DNA of 64,000 nt, from positions 1,913,501 to 1,977,500 of the forward strand of contig NZ_CP035417.1 in assembly GCF_004123675.1 (NCBI RefSeq), written 5' to 3'. The notes under the pieces are model-generated. The model was given only the letters and a program-made list of their open reading frames with translations. It had not been told where the DNA came from and ran no database searches. Position 1 is the first letter of the stretch. Each line of letters starts with the position of its first letter. This document shows, one piece after another, positions 10,382 to 21,624 of the stretch. The stretch comes from Leisingera sp. NJS204 (GTDB lineage Bacteria > Pseudomonadota > Alphaproteobacteria > Rhodobacterales > Rhodobacteraceae). The position numbers were made by a program, and so were the translations under genes.

Positions 10382-12697
10382 ATGTCCGGTCGCCAAGAAA
10401 CTTCCGTTCCGGAACTGCGGGTTTATGCCCCCGAGCACGTCCGGCTGGCCGCGACACTGCTGCTGGCCCTGCTGCTGCTGTCAGGCCCCTGGCTGATGCC
10501 GCTGCCCGATTGGATGGGCCGCGGTTTTGTCATGGTGGGGCTGACACTGGCGGCTGTGGCGGTGCTGATGGTTATTCAAACCCGGATGCGTCTGAATGCG
10601 CGGTCGATGGCGGCGGAGCTGCTGACCGGCTTTATCGAAAAAGATGCCACGCCAAGTTTTGTCACGGACGGCGATGGAGTGATCCATGCCTGCAACGGGG
10701 CCGCTGTAAAACGGTTCCAGGACGGCAGCCGCGACACGTTGGCAGGAACTTTGCGGTCGATCCTGGCCAACCCGTCGGCGGTCTTGTACCGGCTGCAAAG
10801 CCGCGCCCGCGTTGATGGTGCCGCCCGCGAGGATATCGTGACCCGGCGCGGCCATGTGCGGCTGGCGGTTCACCAGATGAACGGCGGCAGCTTTCTGTGG
10901 CGGGTGGAAGATATCCTTGACCGCGGCGGCAACGGGCGCGGTGCGGAAACGATGCCGGTTCCGATGATCACGGTTGGCCGCACTGGCGCTGTTTTGTTCA
11001 TGAACGAGGCGGCCCGCAGCCTGATCGGCGAGCGTGTGAAATCCACCGACCGTTTGTTTCCTGCGCTGCCGGTCATGCCCGGGCAGATCAATACGCTCAG
11101 CACCAAATCCGGCCCGGTTCAGGTGCTGGTCAGCGAGAAAAACCGCACCCAGGGCCGCAGCGAACTGTTTCTGATGGAAGTGGATGAAGGCAGTTTCGAC
11201 TCTGCCCAAGCCGGGTTGGAAGCGCTGCCTGTGCCGTTCCTTAAGGTTGCTCCTACAGGTGAAATTCTGACCAGCAACCGCATGGCCCTGCGTCTTTTGG
11301 GGATTGAAAGCTGTGCCAATCTGAAACTTGGCCAGCTGATGGAAGGGCTAGGCCGCCCGATGTCGGACTGGCTGCGCGATACCGCCGACGGGCTGGCGCC
11401 GAACAAGTCTGAATTCCTGCGCCTGTCGCGTGCTGACAAGGAAGTCTTTGTTCAGGTGACTCTCACCCGGGTGGTGGAAGAGGGCACTCCGATGCTGATC
11501 GCAGTGCTGAATGACGCGACCGAGCTGAAGACGCTGGAAGCGCAATTTGTGCAAAGCCAGAAGATGCAGGCAATCGGGCAGCTGGCGGGCGGTGTTGCGC
11601 ATGACTTTAACAACCTGCTGACCGCGATTTCCGGCCACTGCGATTTGCTGTTGCTGCGCCACGATCAGGGCGACCAGGACTATGGCGATTTGATCCAGAT
11701 CCACGAGAACGCCAACCGGGCGGCCTCGCTTGTCAGCCAGCTGCTGGCGTTTTCGCGCAAACAGACCCTGCAGCCGGAAACCCTGGATGTGCGGGACACG
11801 CTGTCGGACCTGACCCATCTGCTGAACCGGCTGGTGGGTGAAAAGGTCACCCTGACCCTCAGCCACGATCCGGTGATGAAGTCGATCCGGGCTGATAAGC
11901 GGCAGCTGGAACAGGTGCTGATGAACCTGGTGGTGAACGCGCGTGATGCGATGCCGCAGGGCGGTGAGATCCGGGTCGAGACGGAAGTGATCGCGCTGGA
12001 TAAGCCGCTGGAGCGGAACCGCGCCACAGTTCCGGCCGGCGATTGGGTCACCGTGAAAGTGTCCGATGAAGGTGTAGGGATTGCTCCGGACAAGCTGCAA
12101 AAGGTGTTTGAACCCTTCTACACCACCAAACGCACGGGCGAGGGAACCGGTTTGGGCCTGTCCACGGCCTATGGCATTATTAAGCAGACCGGCGGCTACA
12201 TCTTCGTCGACTCGGTCAAGGGGCACGGCACCCAGTTCACCCTGTTCTTTCCGGTCAACAAACAGCAGGCCGACCAGCTTGCCGCTGAAAAACCGGCCGA
12301 GATCACGGAGAAGGCTGTTGCCGCCCAGCACGGCGAGGGCGTGGTGCTGCTGGTCGAAGATGAGGCTCCGGTGCGGGCCTTTGCGTCCCGGGCTCTCAGG
12401 ATGCGGGGCTATACGGTGCTGGAAGCCGAATCCGCCGAGGACGCATTGCGCACGCTGGAAGATCCCGGCCTGACGGTGGATGTGTTTGTCACCGATGTGG
12501 TGATGCCGGGCATGGATGGGCCCAGCTGGGTGCGCCAGGCGCTGAAAGAGCGCCCTGATACCCGGGTGGTGTTTGTCTCAGGTTATGCCGAAGGGGCCTT
12601 TGGCGAGGCTGACCCGGATGTTCCGAATTCGGTTTTCCTGCCCAAGCCGTTTTCGCTCAACCAGTTGACCGAAACGGTTCATGCGCAACTGCATTAA
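10382..12697 (+). CDS. cckA: Hybrid sensor histidine kinase CckA
   Basis: The 771-residue membrane kinase/phosphatase feeds phosphate through ChpT to CtrA in alphaproteobacteria. Two N-terminal membrane segments (within about residues 20-68) are followed by PAS-like regions (FVTDGDGVIHACNGAA; VGRTGAVLFMNEAA; VAPTGEILTSNRMALRLLG). Next comes a HisKA domain with the CckA-type box around GGVAHDFNNLLTAISGH, a HATPase domain (NLVVNARDAM, GEGTGLGLSTAYGI) and a C-terminal receiver with phospho-acceptor Asp in VFVTDVVMPGMDG. The order and the FSRKQTLQP segment match CckA. I chose ATG 10382 over the frame-extending ATG 10349 because it leaves the CtrA box well upstream and gives the more usual N terminus. 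A strong terminator follows. Confidence 0.93.
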   Translation: MSGRQETSVPELRVYAPEHVRLAATLLLALLLLSGPWLMPLPDWMGRGFVMVGLTLAAVAVLMVIQTRMRLNARSMAAELLTGFIEKDATPSFVTDGDGVIHACNGAAVKRFQDGSRDTLAGTLRSILANPSAVLYRLQSRARVDGAAREDIVTRRGHVRLAVHQMNGGSFLWRVEDILDRGGNGRGAETMPVPMITVGRTGAVLFMNEAARSLIGERVKSTDRLFPALPVMPGQINTLSTKSGPVQVLVSEKNRTQGRSELFLMEVDEGSFDSAQAGLEALPVPFLKVAPTGEILTSNRMALRLLGIESCANLKLGQLMEGLGRPMSDWLRDTADGLAPNKSEFLRLSRADKEVFVQVTLTRVVEEGTPMLIAVLNDATELKTLEAQFVQSQKMQAIGQLAGGVAHDFNNLLTAISGHCDLLLLRHDQGDQDYGDLIQIHENANRAASLVSQLLAFSRKQTLQPETLDVRDTLSDLTHLLNRLVGEKVTLTLSHDPVMKSIRADKRQLEQVLMNLVVNARDAMPQGGEIRVETEVIALDKPLERNRATVPAGDWVTVKVSDEGVGIAPDKLQKVFEPFYTTKRTGEGTGLGLSTAYGIIKQTGGYIFVDSVKGHGTQFTLFFPVNKQQADQLAAEKPAEITEKAVAAQHGEGVVLLVEDEAPVRAFASRALRMRGYTVLEAESAEDALRTLEDPGLTVDVFVTDVVMPGMDGPSWVRQALKERPDTRVVFVSGYAEGAFGEADPDVPNSVFLPKPFSLNQLTETVHAQLH

Positions 12698-12718
12698 GGT
12701 TGAGAAATCCAGATCTGT

Positions 12719-12745
12719 AAAAGCCGCCGCTTCCGGCGGCTTTTT
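12719..12745. terminator. Intrinsic terminator, bidirectional
   Basis: AAGCCGCC and GGCGGCTT form an 8-bp stem with a GCTTCC loop, flanked by T5 on the right and A4 on the left. It can end cckA on the plus strand and the convergent sulfotransferase-like gene on the minus strand. Confidence 0.88.
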
Positions 12746-12749
12746 ATGG

Positions 12750-13349
12750 TCAACGGGCTGGAATAGAATCGTACAGTTCAAATTCCACAGCACGCTTTCG
12801 CCGGACATGGTTCTGGACTTCCGGGCTTAGTGTCAGACTTGCCTGAGGGCTGACATTTTTGCGCTCCAGCCGGATTTCCACGTCCAGGCGCAACTCCAGG
12901 AACTGCTTCAACGTGTTCTGATCCTCATAGCGGAACAGATGGCTGACCTTGCAGCCATTTGGCTGTGGCTCCAGGAATTTCGCTTGACTGCCGACATTGG
13001 CAAAGGCGGGCGGTTTGCCTTTGCAATAGGCGTGCAGAAAGTCGTCAAAGCTGACATCCTTGGTCGAATTCGGGTTGCCATCCAGCGCCGGCCGCTGCCG
13101 GTACCTGTACCAGCTGCCCAGCCAGCTGACCGGCTCCCGCATCACTGCGGCGACCTCAAGTTCGGCTCCGCAGACCTTCTCAAACATCGGCCGGATCCAG
13201 CGGTTGTAGCGGTACAGCGGCGCGTGTTTCAGCTCCGGTGGGTCAGAGATCACCAGATCCGCCCGGTTGCGCAACGCCGCCTGAAAGGCGGTGGTGCCGG
13301 TTTTGGGAACGGAGAGGAGCGCCAGCCGTTCTTTGAAAAATATCATCAT
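12750..13349 (-). CDS. Sulfotransferase-like protein
   Basis: This encodes 199 residues. The N terminus KERLALLSVPKTGTTA is the 5'-phosphosulfate-binding loop of PAPS-dependent sulfotransferases (PKxGTT), and AAVMREPVSWLGSWYRYR has the arginine and serine positions of the 3'-phosphate motif. Proteins of this size and start in Rhodobacteraceae are, as I recall, often labelled gamma-glutamyl kinase, but no amino-acid-kinase motif is visible here. The gene is convergent with cckA and divergent from recA. The acceptor substrate is unknown, and at 200 residues it is a minimal member of the fold. Confidence is good for the fold and low for a specific reaction. Confidence 0.75.
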   Translation of the reverse strand: MMIFFKERLALLSVPKTGTTAFQAALRNRADLVISDPPELKHAPLYRYNRWIRPMFEKVCGAELEVAAVMREPVSWLGSWYRYRQRPALDGNPNSTKDVSFDDFLHAYCKGKPPAFANVGSQAKFLEPQPNGCKVSHLFRYEDQNTLKQFLELRLDVEIRLERKNVSPQASLTLSPEVQNHVRRKRAVEFELYDSIPAR

Positions 13350-13471
13350 TCCGTTAACTGTCCGGTAAAATTTCTTGCTGCGGATTAACCATCAACCTTT
13401 CTTTAACACCCAGAGTTTGATGTGGGTACACAGAGTTTTCTGTTGCAATGTTCTCTTTTTGATCTCATAAG

Positions 13472-13486
13472 GAACAAGAGGTGAAC
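13472..13486 (-). promoter_or_regulatory. SOS box (LexA operator) of recA
   Basis: GAACAAGAGGTGAAC is the reverse complement of GTTC-N7-GTTC, the alphaproteobacterial LexA site. It is centred about 64 bases before the recA start codon, an expected distance for an operator overlapping the promoter. Confidence 0.85.
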
Positions 13487-13542
13487 AAAGCAGTGATTGC
13501 CGCACGCCCCGGTGTGTGACACATAGAAAGGGACAAGGGACT

Positions 13543-14610
13543 ATGGCGGATCTTTTGACCATGAAAAATAAAGTAAGCGGTGACAAGCAAAAGGCGCTCG
13601 ACAGCGCGCTTGCCCAGATTGAGCGGCAGTTCGGCAAGGGCTCCATCATGAAGCTTGGCGATGGCACGGCCTTGCAGGAGATCGAGGCCAGCTCGACCGG
13701 ATCGCTGGGCCTGGACATCGCGCTGGGGATTGGCGGTCTGCCGATGGGCCGGATCATCGAAATCTACGGTCCGGAAAGCTCGGGCAAGACAACGCTAACG
13801 CTGCATTGCATTGCAGAACAGCAGAAAAAGGGCGGTGTCTGCGCCTTTGTCGACGCGGAACACGCGCTGGATCCGCAATATGCGGCCAAGCTGGGCGTCG
13901 ACCTGGACGAGCTGCTGATTTCGCAGCCCGATACCGGCGAACAGGCGCTGGAAATCACCGATACGCTGGTGCGCTCCGGTGCGGTGAACATGGTCGTCGT
14001 CGACTCGGTGGCGGCGCTGACCCCCAAATCCGAGCTTGAGGGCGATATGGGCGACAGCAGTGTCGGCGTACAGGCCCGGCTGATGAGCCAGGCAATGCGC
14101 AAGCTGACCGGCTCGATCAGCCGCTCCAAATGCATGGTGATCTTCATCAACCAGATCCGCATGAAGATCGGCGTGATGTTCGGCTCCCCCGAAACCACCA
14201 CCGGCGGCAACGCGTTGAAGTTCTACTCCTCCGTCCGCCTGGACATCCGCCGCATCGGTGCGATCAAGGACCGGGACGAGGTGGTCGGCAATTCGACCCG
14301 CGTCAAAGTGGTAAAGAACAAGGTGGCGCCGCCGTTCAAGCAGGTGGAATTCGACATCATGTATGGCGAAGGCATCTCGAAGATGGGGGAATTGCTGGAC
14401 CTTGGTGTGGCGGCGGGTGTTGTCAACAAATCCGGCGCCTGGTTCTCCTACGGGGATGAGCGGATCGGGCAGGGGCGTGAAAACGCCAAAACCTTCCTGC
14501 GGGACAATGCGGCGATTGCCATTGATATCGAAGACAAGATCCGCGCCTCGCACGGGCTGGAGTTCGACCGTCCGGATGTGAGCGGCACAGACGATATCCT
14601 TGAGGCCTAA
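13543..14610 (+). CDS. recA: Recombinase RecA
   Basis: The 355-residue protein drives strand exchange in recombination and LexA cleavage in the SOS response. The Walker A loop is [10 protein letters not shown], the Walker B is [11 protein letters not shown], and the L2-region segment [28 protein letters not shown] is unmistakable. I set the start at [10 protein letters not shown], preceded by a GGGACAAGGGA purine-rich site; the frame extends nine codons further up without merit. An SOS box lies upstream and a terminator with a GCAA tetraloop follows. Confidence 0.99.
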   Translation: MADLLTMKNKVSGDKQKALDSALAQIERQFGKGSIMKLGDGTALQEIEASSTGSLGLDIALGIGGLPMGRIIEIYGPESSGKTTLTLHCIAEQQKKGGVCAFVDAEHALDPQYAAKLGVDLDELLISQPDTGEQALEITDTLVRSGAVNMVVVDSVAALTPKSELEGDMGDSSVGVQARLMSQAMRKLTGSISRSKCMVIFINQIRMKIGVMFGSPETTTGGNALKFYSSVRLDIRRIGAIKDRDEVVGNSTRVKVVKNKVAPPFKQVEFDIMYGEGISKMGELLDLGVAAGVVNKSGAWFSYGDERIGQGRENAKTFLRDNAAIAIDIEDKIRASHGLEFDRPDVSGTDDILEA

Positions 14611-14645
14611 GCGCCGGGTAATCTGATCAAATATTTGAAATGCGA

Positions 14646-14672
14646 GGGCGTGGCGCAAGCTGCGCCCTTTTT
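14646..14672 (+). terminator. Intrinsic terminator of recA
   Basis: GGGCGTGGC pairs with GCTGCGCCC (two G-U pairs) around a stable GCAA tetraloop and is followed by five Ts. It lies 36 bases after the recA stop. Confidence 0.85.
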
Positions 14673-14765
14673 CATGGGAGACGCCGCTTCGCGCTGTAGA
14701 CAGTGCGCCGGCTGGGGGGTAAACCTGCCCGGACCGCTTATTTAAGCCCGCAAGAGATCCTGCAT

Positions 14766-17417
<2,652 letters not shown>

Positions 17418-17440
17418 CCATTTGGTCAAAAAATACTTGG

Positions 17441-17474
17441 TCTTTCCGGCAAATTGCCTAATCTGCCGGAAAGA
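17441..17474 (+). other. Perfect 11-bp hairpin in the alaS-DUF1330 gap
   Basis: TCTTTCCGGCA and TGCCGGAAAGA form an unbroken 11-bp inverted repeat with a 12-base AT-rich loop. There is no U-tract, so it is not a classic terminator. It ends about 20 bases before the start codon of the next gene and just before its GGGAGG ribosome site. It could be an operator or an mRNA element. Confidence 0.55.
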
Positions 17475-17494
17475 TCATAACTTGGGAGGCTCCG

Positions 17495-17782
17495 ATGCCC
17501 GCACTTTGGATTGCACATGTGACCGTCACCGACGCTGATGCCTATGGCAAATATGCCGAATTGGCGGGGCCTGCCATCGCCAAGCACGGCGGCACGTTTG
17601 TCGCCCGCGGCGGGCGTTTCGTGCAGCTGGAGGGTAAGGAGCGCCCGCGCAATGTGGTGGCCAAATTCCCAAGTGTCGATGCCGCAGTCGATTGCTATCA
17701 CAGCCCGGAATACCAGGAAGCGCTGAGCCATGCGCGCGGCGCGTCCGAGCGCGAACTGATGGTGGTGGAAACCTCCGAATAA
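17495..17782 (+). CDS. DUF1330 family protein
   Basis: The 95-residue protein belongs to the DUF1330 group of small dimeric alpha-beta-barrel proteins. The start ALWIAHVTVTDADAYGKYAELAGPAI and the motif FPSVDAAVDCYHSPEYQEAL are characteristic, and the C-terminal strand ELMVVE closes the ferredoxin-like fold. GGAGG lies seven bases before the ATG. Its stop overlaps the next start (TAATG), so it is translationally coupled to the MOSC gene. No catalytic activity is established for the family. Confidence 0.88.
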   Translation: MPALWIAHVTVTDADAYGKYAELAGPAIAKHGGTFVARGGRFVQLEGKERPRNVVAKFPSVDAAVDCYHSPEYQEALSHARGASERELMVVETSE

Positions 17783-18264
17783 TGATCACCGCTTTTGCGG
17801 AGATGCTGAAACGCCACGCTGGCCAGGGCCGGGTGGCGTGGATCGGCCTGCGCCCTGCGCGGCGGGAAGAAATTCTGACAGTGGAAACTGCGGATGTAAC
17901 TGCAGCGGGTCTTTGCGGCGATCACGCCAAAGAGGGCAAACGCGCCGTTACATTAATCCAGGCCGAGCATCTGCCGGTGATTGAGGCCCTTGCCGGGCTG
18001 GATAGGTTACAGCCGGAAGTGCTGCGCCGGAACTTTGTCATTTCCGGGATCAATCTGGCGGCTTTACGCAAAGCCAAACTGCAAATCGGCAGCGCTGTTT
18101 TGCAGGTTACCGGCCCCTGTCCGCCCTGTTCGCGGATGGAAGCGGTGCTGGGCCATGGCGGTTACAACGCGATGCGCGGACATGGCGGCTGGTATGCCGA
18201 AGTGGTGGAGCCGGGCAGGGTGGCTTTGGGCGCCAGTGTCACGGCGTTGACTTCGGCAGAATAG
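17782..18264 (+). CDS. MOSC domain protein
   Basis: The 160-residue single-domain MOSC protein begins at the ATG overlapping the DUF1330 stop. The MOSC hallmark is the cysteine-containing segment LQVTGPCPPCSRME followed by RGHGGWYAEVVEPGRVALG. MOSC domains occur in molybdenum-cofactor sulfurases and in mARC/YiiM-type enzymes that reduce N-hydroxylated compounds. No beta-barrel N-terminal or ferredoxin domain is attached here, so the exact activity is open. A strong bidirectional terminator follows directly. Confidence 0.85.
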   Translation: MITAFAEMLKRHAGQGRVAWIGLRPARREEILTVETADVTAAGLCGDHAKEGKRAVTLIQAEHLPVIEALAGLDRLQPEVLRRNFVISGINLAALRKAKLQIGSAVLQVTGPCPPCSRMEAVLGHGGYNAMRGHGGWYAEVVEPGRVALGASVTALTSAE

Positions 18265-18265
18265 A

Positions 18266-18295
18266 AAACGGCGGCAGAGATTTCTGCCGCCGTTT
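18266..18295. terminator. Bidirectional terminator between MOSC gene and typA
   Basis: AAACGGCGGCAGA and TCTGCCGCCGTTT form a 13-bp perfect stem with a four-base loop. A short T-rich tail follows on the plus strand and the A run on the left serves the minus strand, where typA ends eight bases away. Confidence 0.85.
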
Positions 18296-18303
18296 CTTGT
18301 TTA

Positions 18304-20124
18304 TCAGGCGTTGGCCTTGGCCATCCGCTTACGCTCATGCGGGTCCAGGTAGCGCTTGCGCAGGCGCACCGAATTCGGCGTCACCTCGACCAGCTCGTCG
18401 TCGTTGATATAGGCAATCGACTCTTCCAGCGATAGTGTCACCGGGGTGGTCAAACGCACTGCGTCATCGGTGCCCGATGCACGCACGTTGGTCAGTTTCT
18501 TACCCTTCAGCGGGTTCACTTCGAGGTCGTTCTCGCGGGAATGCTCGCCGATGATCATGCCGGTGTAGACGTCGGCCTGAGCGCCGATCATCATTTTACC
18601 GCGGTCTTCCAGGTTCCACAGGGCAAACGCAACAGATGTTCCGTTCTCCATCGAGATCAGAACACCGGCGCGGCGGCCAGGGATCGCGCCCTTGTGCGCG
18701 GTCCAGCCGTGGAACACGCGGTTCAGAACGCCGGTGCCGCGGGTATCGGTGAGGAATTCGCCGTGATAGCCGATCAGCCCGCGCGAGGGCACATGCGCAA
18801 TAATGCGGGTCTTGCCTGCGCCTGCAGGTTTCATCTCGACCAGCTCGCCTTTGCGGGTGCCGGTCAGCTTTTCAATCACCGCGCCGGAGTATTCGTCGTC
18901 CACGTCGATGGTGGCTTCTTCGACCGGCTCCATGCGGACGCCGTCGACGTCCTTCATGATCACCTGCGGGCGGGAAATCGACAGCTCGAACCCTTCGCGG
19001 CGCATGTTTTCGATCAGGACGCCCATCTGCAGTTCGCCGCGGCCCGAAACCTCAAACGCCTCGCCGCCGGGAGTGTCGGCGATTTTGATCGCAACGTTGG
19101 ACTCGGCCTCTTTCATCAGGCGGTCGCGGATAACGCGCGACTGGACTTTCTTGCCGTCACGGCCGGCCAGCGGGCTGTCGTTGATGCCAAAGGTCACGGT
19201 GATGGTCGGCGGGTCAATCGGCTGAGCATCCAGCGGGTCATCCACGGCGAGGGCGCAGATGGTGTCGGCCACGGTCGCCTTGGCCATGCCTGCGATGGAG
19301 ACGATGTCGCCAGCCTGTGCTTCCTCAATGTCCTGCTGGGCCAGGCCGCGGAACGCCTGGATACGGGTCACGCGGAACTGCTCGATCTTTTGGCCGATGC
19401 GAGTGAGGGCCTGCACGGTGGCGCCGACCTTCAGTTTGCCGGATTCGACGCGGCCGGTCAGCAGGCGGCCCACAAAGGGGTCGCTGCCCAGGGTGGTGGC
19501 CAGCATCCGGAAATCTTCGTCCTGACGTTTGATCTGTTTCGGCTCAGGCACGTGGTTCACGATCAGGTTGAACAGCGCATGCAGATCCTTGCGCGGGCCG
19601 TCCAGTTCCGCATCGGCCCAGCCGGAACGGCCGGACGCATACATATGTGGGAAGTCCAGCTGGTCTTCGGTGGCTTCGAGGGAAGCAAAAAGGTCAAAGC
19701 ATTCGTCGAGCGCACGGTCGGGTTCGGCGTCCGGCTTGTCGACCTTGTTCAGCACCACGATCGGACGCAGGCCCAGGGCCAGGGCCTTGGAGGTCACGAA
19801 TTTGGTCTGCGGCATCGGGCCTTCGGCGGCGTCCACCAACAGTACCACACCGTCGACCATCGACAGGATCCGCTCAACCTCGCCGCCGAAATCGGCGTGG
19901 CCGGGGGTGTCGACGATGTTGATACGGGTGCCGTTCCACTCGACCGAGGTGGGCTTGGCAAAAATGGTAATGCCGCGCTCGCGCTCCAGATCGTTGCTGT
20001 CCATGGCGCGTTCCGCCACAGCCTGATTTTCGCGGAAGGCGCCGGATTGTTTCAGCAGCTCGTCGACCAGGGTGGTTTTGCCGTGGTCAACGTGAGCAAT
20101 GATCGCAATGTTGCGCAAGTCCAT
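18304..20124 (-). CDS. typA: Translational GTPase TypA/BipA
   Basis: The 606-residue ribosome-binding GTPase is related to EF-G and acts in ribosome assembly and stress adaptation. The G1 loop [11 protein letters not shown]2/G3 ([19 protein letters not shown]) and G4 ([11 protein letters not shown]) lie in the first 140 residues. They are followed by the EF-Tu-like domain II, the EF-G domain III/V homologues and the BipA-specific C-terminal domain ([23 protein letters not shown]). The start at [16 protein letters not shown] fits the family; the frame extends 25 codons upstream without support. Confidence 0.98.
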   Translation of the reverse strand: MDLRNIAIIAHVDHGKTTLVDELLKQSGAFRENQAVAERAMDSNDLERERGITIFAKPTSVEWNGTRINIVDTPGHADFGGEVERILSMVDGVVLLVDAAEGPMPQTKFVTSKALALGLRPIVVLNKVDKPDAEPDRALDECFDLFASLEATEDQLDFPHMYASGRSGWADAELDGPRKDLHALFNLIVNHVPEPKQIKRQDEDFRMLATTLGSDPFVGRLLTGRVESGKLKVGATVQALTRIGQKIEQFRVTRIQAFRGLAQQDIEEAQAGDIVSIAGMAKATVADTICALAVDDPLDAQPIDPPTITVTFGINDSPLAGRDGKKVQSRVIRDRLMKEAESNVAIKIADTPGGEAFEVSGRGELQMGVLIENMRREGFELSISRPQVIMKDVDGVRMEPVEEATIDVDDEYSGAVIEKLTGTRKGELVEMKPAGAGKTRIIAHVPSRGLIGYHGEFLTDTRGTGVLNRVFHGWTAHKGAIPGRRAGVLISMENGTSVAFALWNLEDRGKMMIGAQADVYTGMIIGEHSRENDLEVNPLKGKKLTNVRASGTDDAVRLTTPVTLSLEESIAYINDDELVEVTPNSVRLRKRYLDPHERKRMAKANA

Positions 20125-20218
20125 GACGTTCGCCTTTGTAAGGAAGTTGGGCCGCGCATAGCCCGAACCCCGCACAAAGGCCAGAGGAAATCCGTCCAAA
20201 GAAGCCGCAAATGCGGAT

Positions 20219-20554
20219 CTAATGGGCCGAAGACTTGGAAAACAGGTGAATGATGATGATGCCGGACATGATCAGCACCATGCCGATCACGGCTGGCAGA
20301 TCCAGCTTCTGCCCAAAAACAATGAAGGCAATAACAGCTATCAGCAGGATGCCAAGACCCGACCAGATCGCATAGACAATACCCACCGGCATGAATTTGA
20401 GTGTCAGCCCCATCATGTAAAAGGAAAACGCATAAGCGACCAGAACGATCAGCGACGGTCCAAGTTTGCTGAACTGCTGACTGGCCTGCAGGGCCGTTGT
20501 GCCAATGGTTTCTGCAGCAACCGCAATAATCAGGTAGATATAGTGAACCGGCAT
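20219..20554 (-). CDS. Small multidrug resistance (SMR) transporter
   Basis: The 111-residue protein has four membrane helices. Glu15 in the first helix (IIAVAAETIGTTAL) is the proton/drug-coupling residue equivalent to Glu14 of EmrE. The segments VYAIWSGLGILLIA and VIGMVLIMSGIIIIHLFS are the conserved helix 3 loop-tryptophan and helix 4. I start at MPVHYIYL because upstream sequence is not membrane-like. SMR proteins export quaternary ammonium compounds or guanidinium as dimers; the Gdx or Qac subtype cannot be told here. The gene lies downstream of and codirectional with nothing obvious, and its promoter region faces the amidotransferase gene. Confidence 0.92.
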   Translation of the reverse strand: MPVHYIYLIIAVAAETIGTTALQASQQFSKLGPSLIVLVAYAFSFYMMGLTLKFMPVGIVYAIWSGLGILLIAVIAFIVFGQKLDLPAVIGMVLIMSGIIIIHLFSKSSAH

Positions 20555-20808
20555 CTCTGCCTCCGTGTACGCGTTTTGCCCGGCCTGCGGCGGAGCAGTG
20601 TTCCTTTCTCCGGTACCGTATTCAATGCAGGGCAGGAAGTCCCAATGCGTCACTGTTTGCCCTGTTTTCGGCCGCCGCGGCAATGAACAGATGACTGTGC
20701 GCAGATACGCTGTACTAAAAAGCCAAGCTGACTTAGATGAATGTTCCAAGTTTTGCGTCAGGAATAGAATAACAGTCCTGATCGGATCTTCAACACAAGG
20801 AGCAACAT

Positions 20809-21591
20809 ATGTGCCGCTGGGCTGCCTACACCGGTGCCAAAGTCTTTTTGGAAGACATCATTTCAATACCTGCGCATTCGCTGATAGCGCAAAGCCAAAA
20901 GGCGGTCGAATGCAAGACTGCGACCAACGGCGACGGGTTCGGCATTGCATGGTACGGGCAGCGGACCGAGCCGGGGCTCTACCGCGATGTTTCCCCCGCA
21001 TGGTCGGACTGTAATCTGCGTGCGCTGGTGAACCAGGTTCAATCCGGTCTTTTCCTGGCGCATGTTCGGGCCTCAACCGGATCCGCTACCAGCCGTAACA
21101 ATTGCCATCCTTTCGCAGCCGGGAGATGGAGTTTCATGCACAACGGCCAGGTCGGCGGGTTTGAGAATTTCCGCCGCCATGCAGACATGTGCATCCCTGA
21201 TGAGCTGTATCAACACCGCAAAGGGGCTACTGACAGCGAAGTGCTGTTTCTTCTGGCCCTGCGCGAAGGCCTGGACATTGATCCGAAAGCGGCGCTGGAA
21301 CGGGCGGCGGGCCGCATGGAGGCTTTGTCGCGGGCTCGGGGCCGAACACCGCATATGCGGTTGTCCGTAGCCATGTCGGATGGAGAGACGCTTTATGCGG
21401 CGCGCTACTCCTCTGACAGTATCGCACCTTCGGTCTACTACCGCTGGAGCCACAGCCTGAAGGGATGGGCGGTTGTATCGGAACCGCTTGAGGACACAGG
21501 TGAAGCATGGAGTGAACTGCAACCGGGGGAGTTTCTGACGCTGACCTCCCAAGGCGCGGAAACGCAACCGTTTCAGCCGTTTCTGGAGTGA
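20809..21591 (+). CDS. Class II glutamine amidotransferase
   Basis: The 260-residue Ntn-hydrolase uses Cys2 (MCRWAAYTG) as nucleophile after removal of Met1. Conserved substrate-pocket segments are ATNGDGFGIAWYG, HVRASTGSATSRNNCHPF and WSFMHNGQVGGF, the same set as in YafJ and the EgtC family. It is a stand-alone amidase domain with no synthetase partner in the window, so the amide donor or acceptor is unknown. AAGGAG lies seven bases before the ATG. The gene is convergent with the tandem-HD gene. Confidence 0.9.
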   Translation: MCRWAAYTGAKVFLEDIISIPAHSLIAQSQKAVECKTATNGDGFGIAWYGQRTEPGLYRDVSPAWSDCNLRALVNQVQSGLFLAHVRASTGSATSRNNCHPFAAGRWSFMHNGQVGGFENFRRHADMCIPDELYQHRKGATDSEVLFLLALREGLDIDPKAALERAAGRMEALSRARGRTPHMRLSVAMSDGETLYAARYSSDSIAPSVYYRWSHSLKGWAVVSEPLEDTGEAWSELQPGEFLTLTSQGAETQPFQPFLE

Positions 21592-21624
21592 AGCGCAGCC
21601 CCGAACCGGAGTTGCGGCCAGTGT

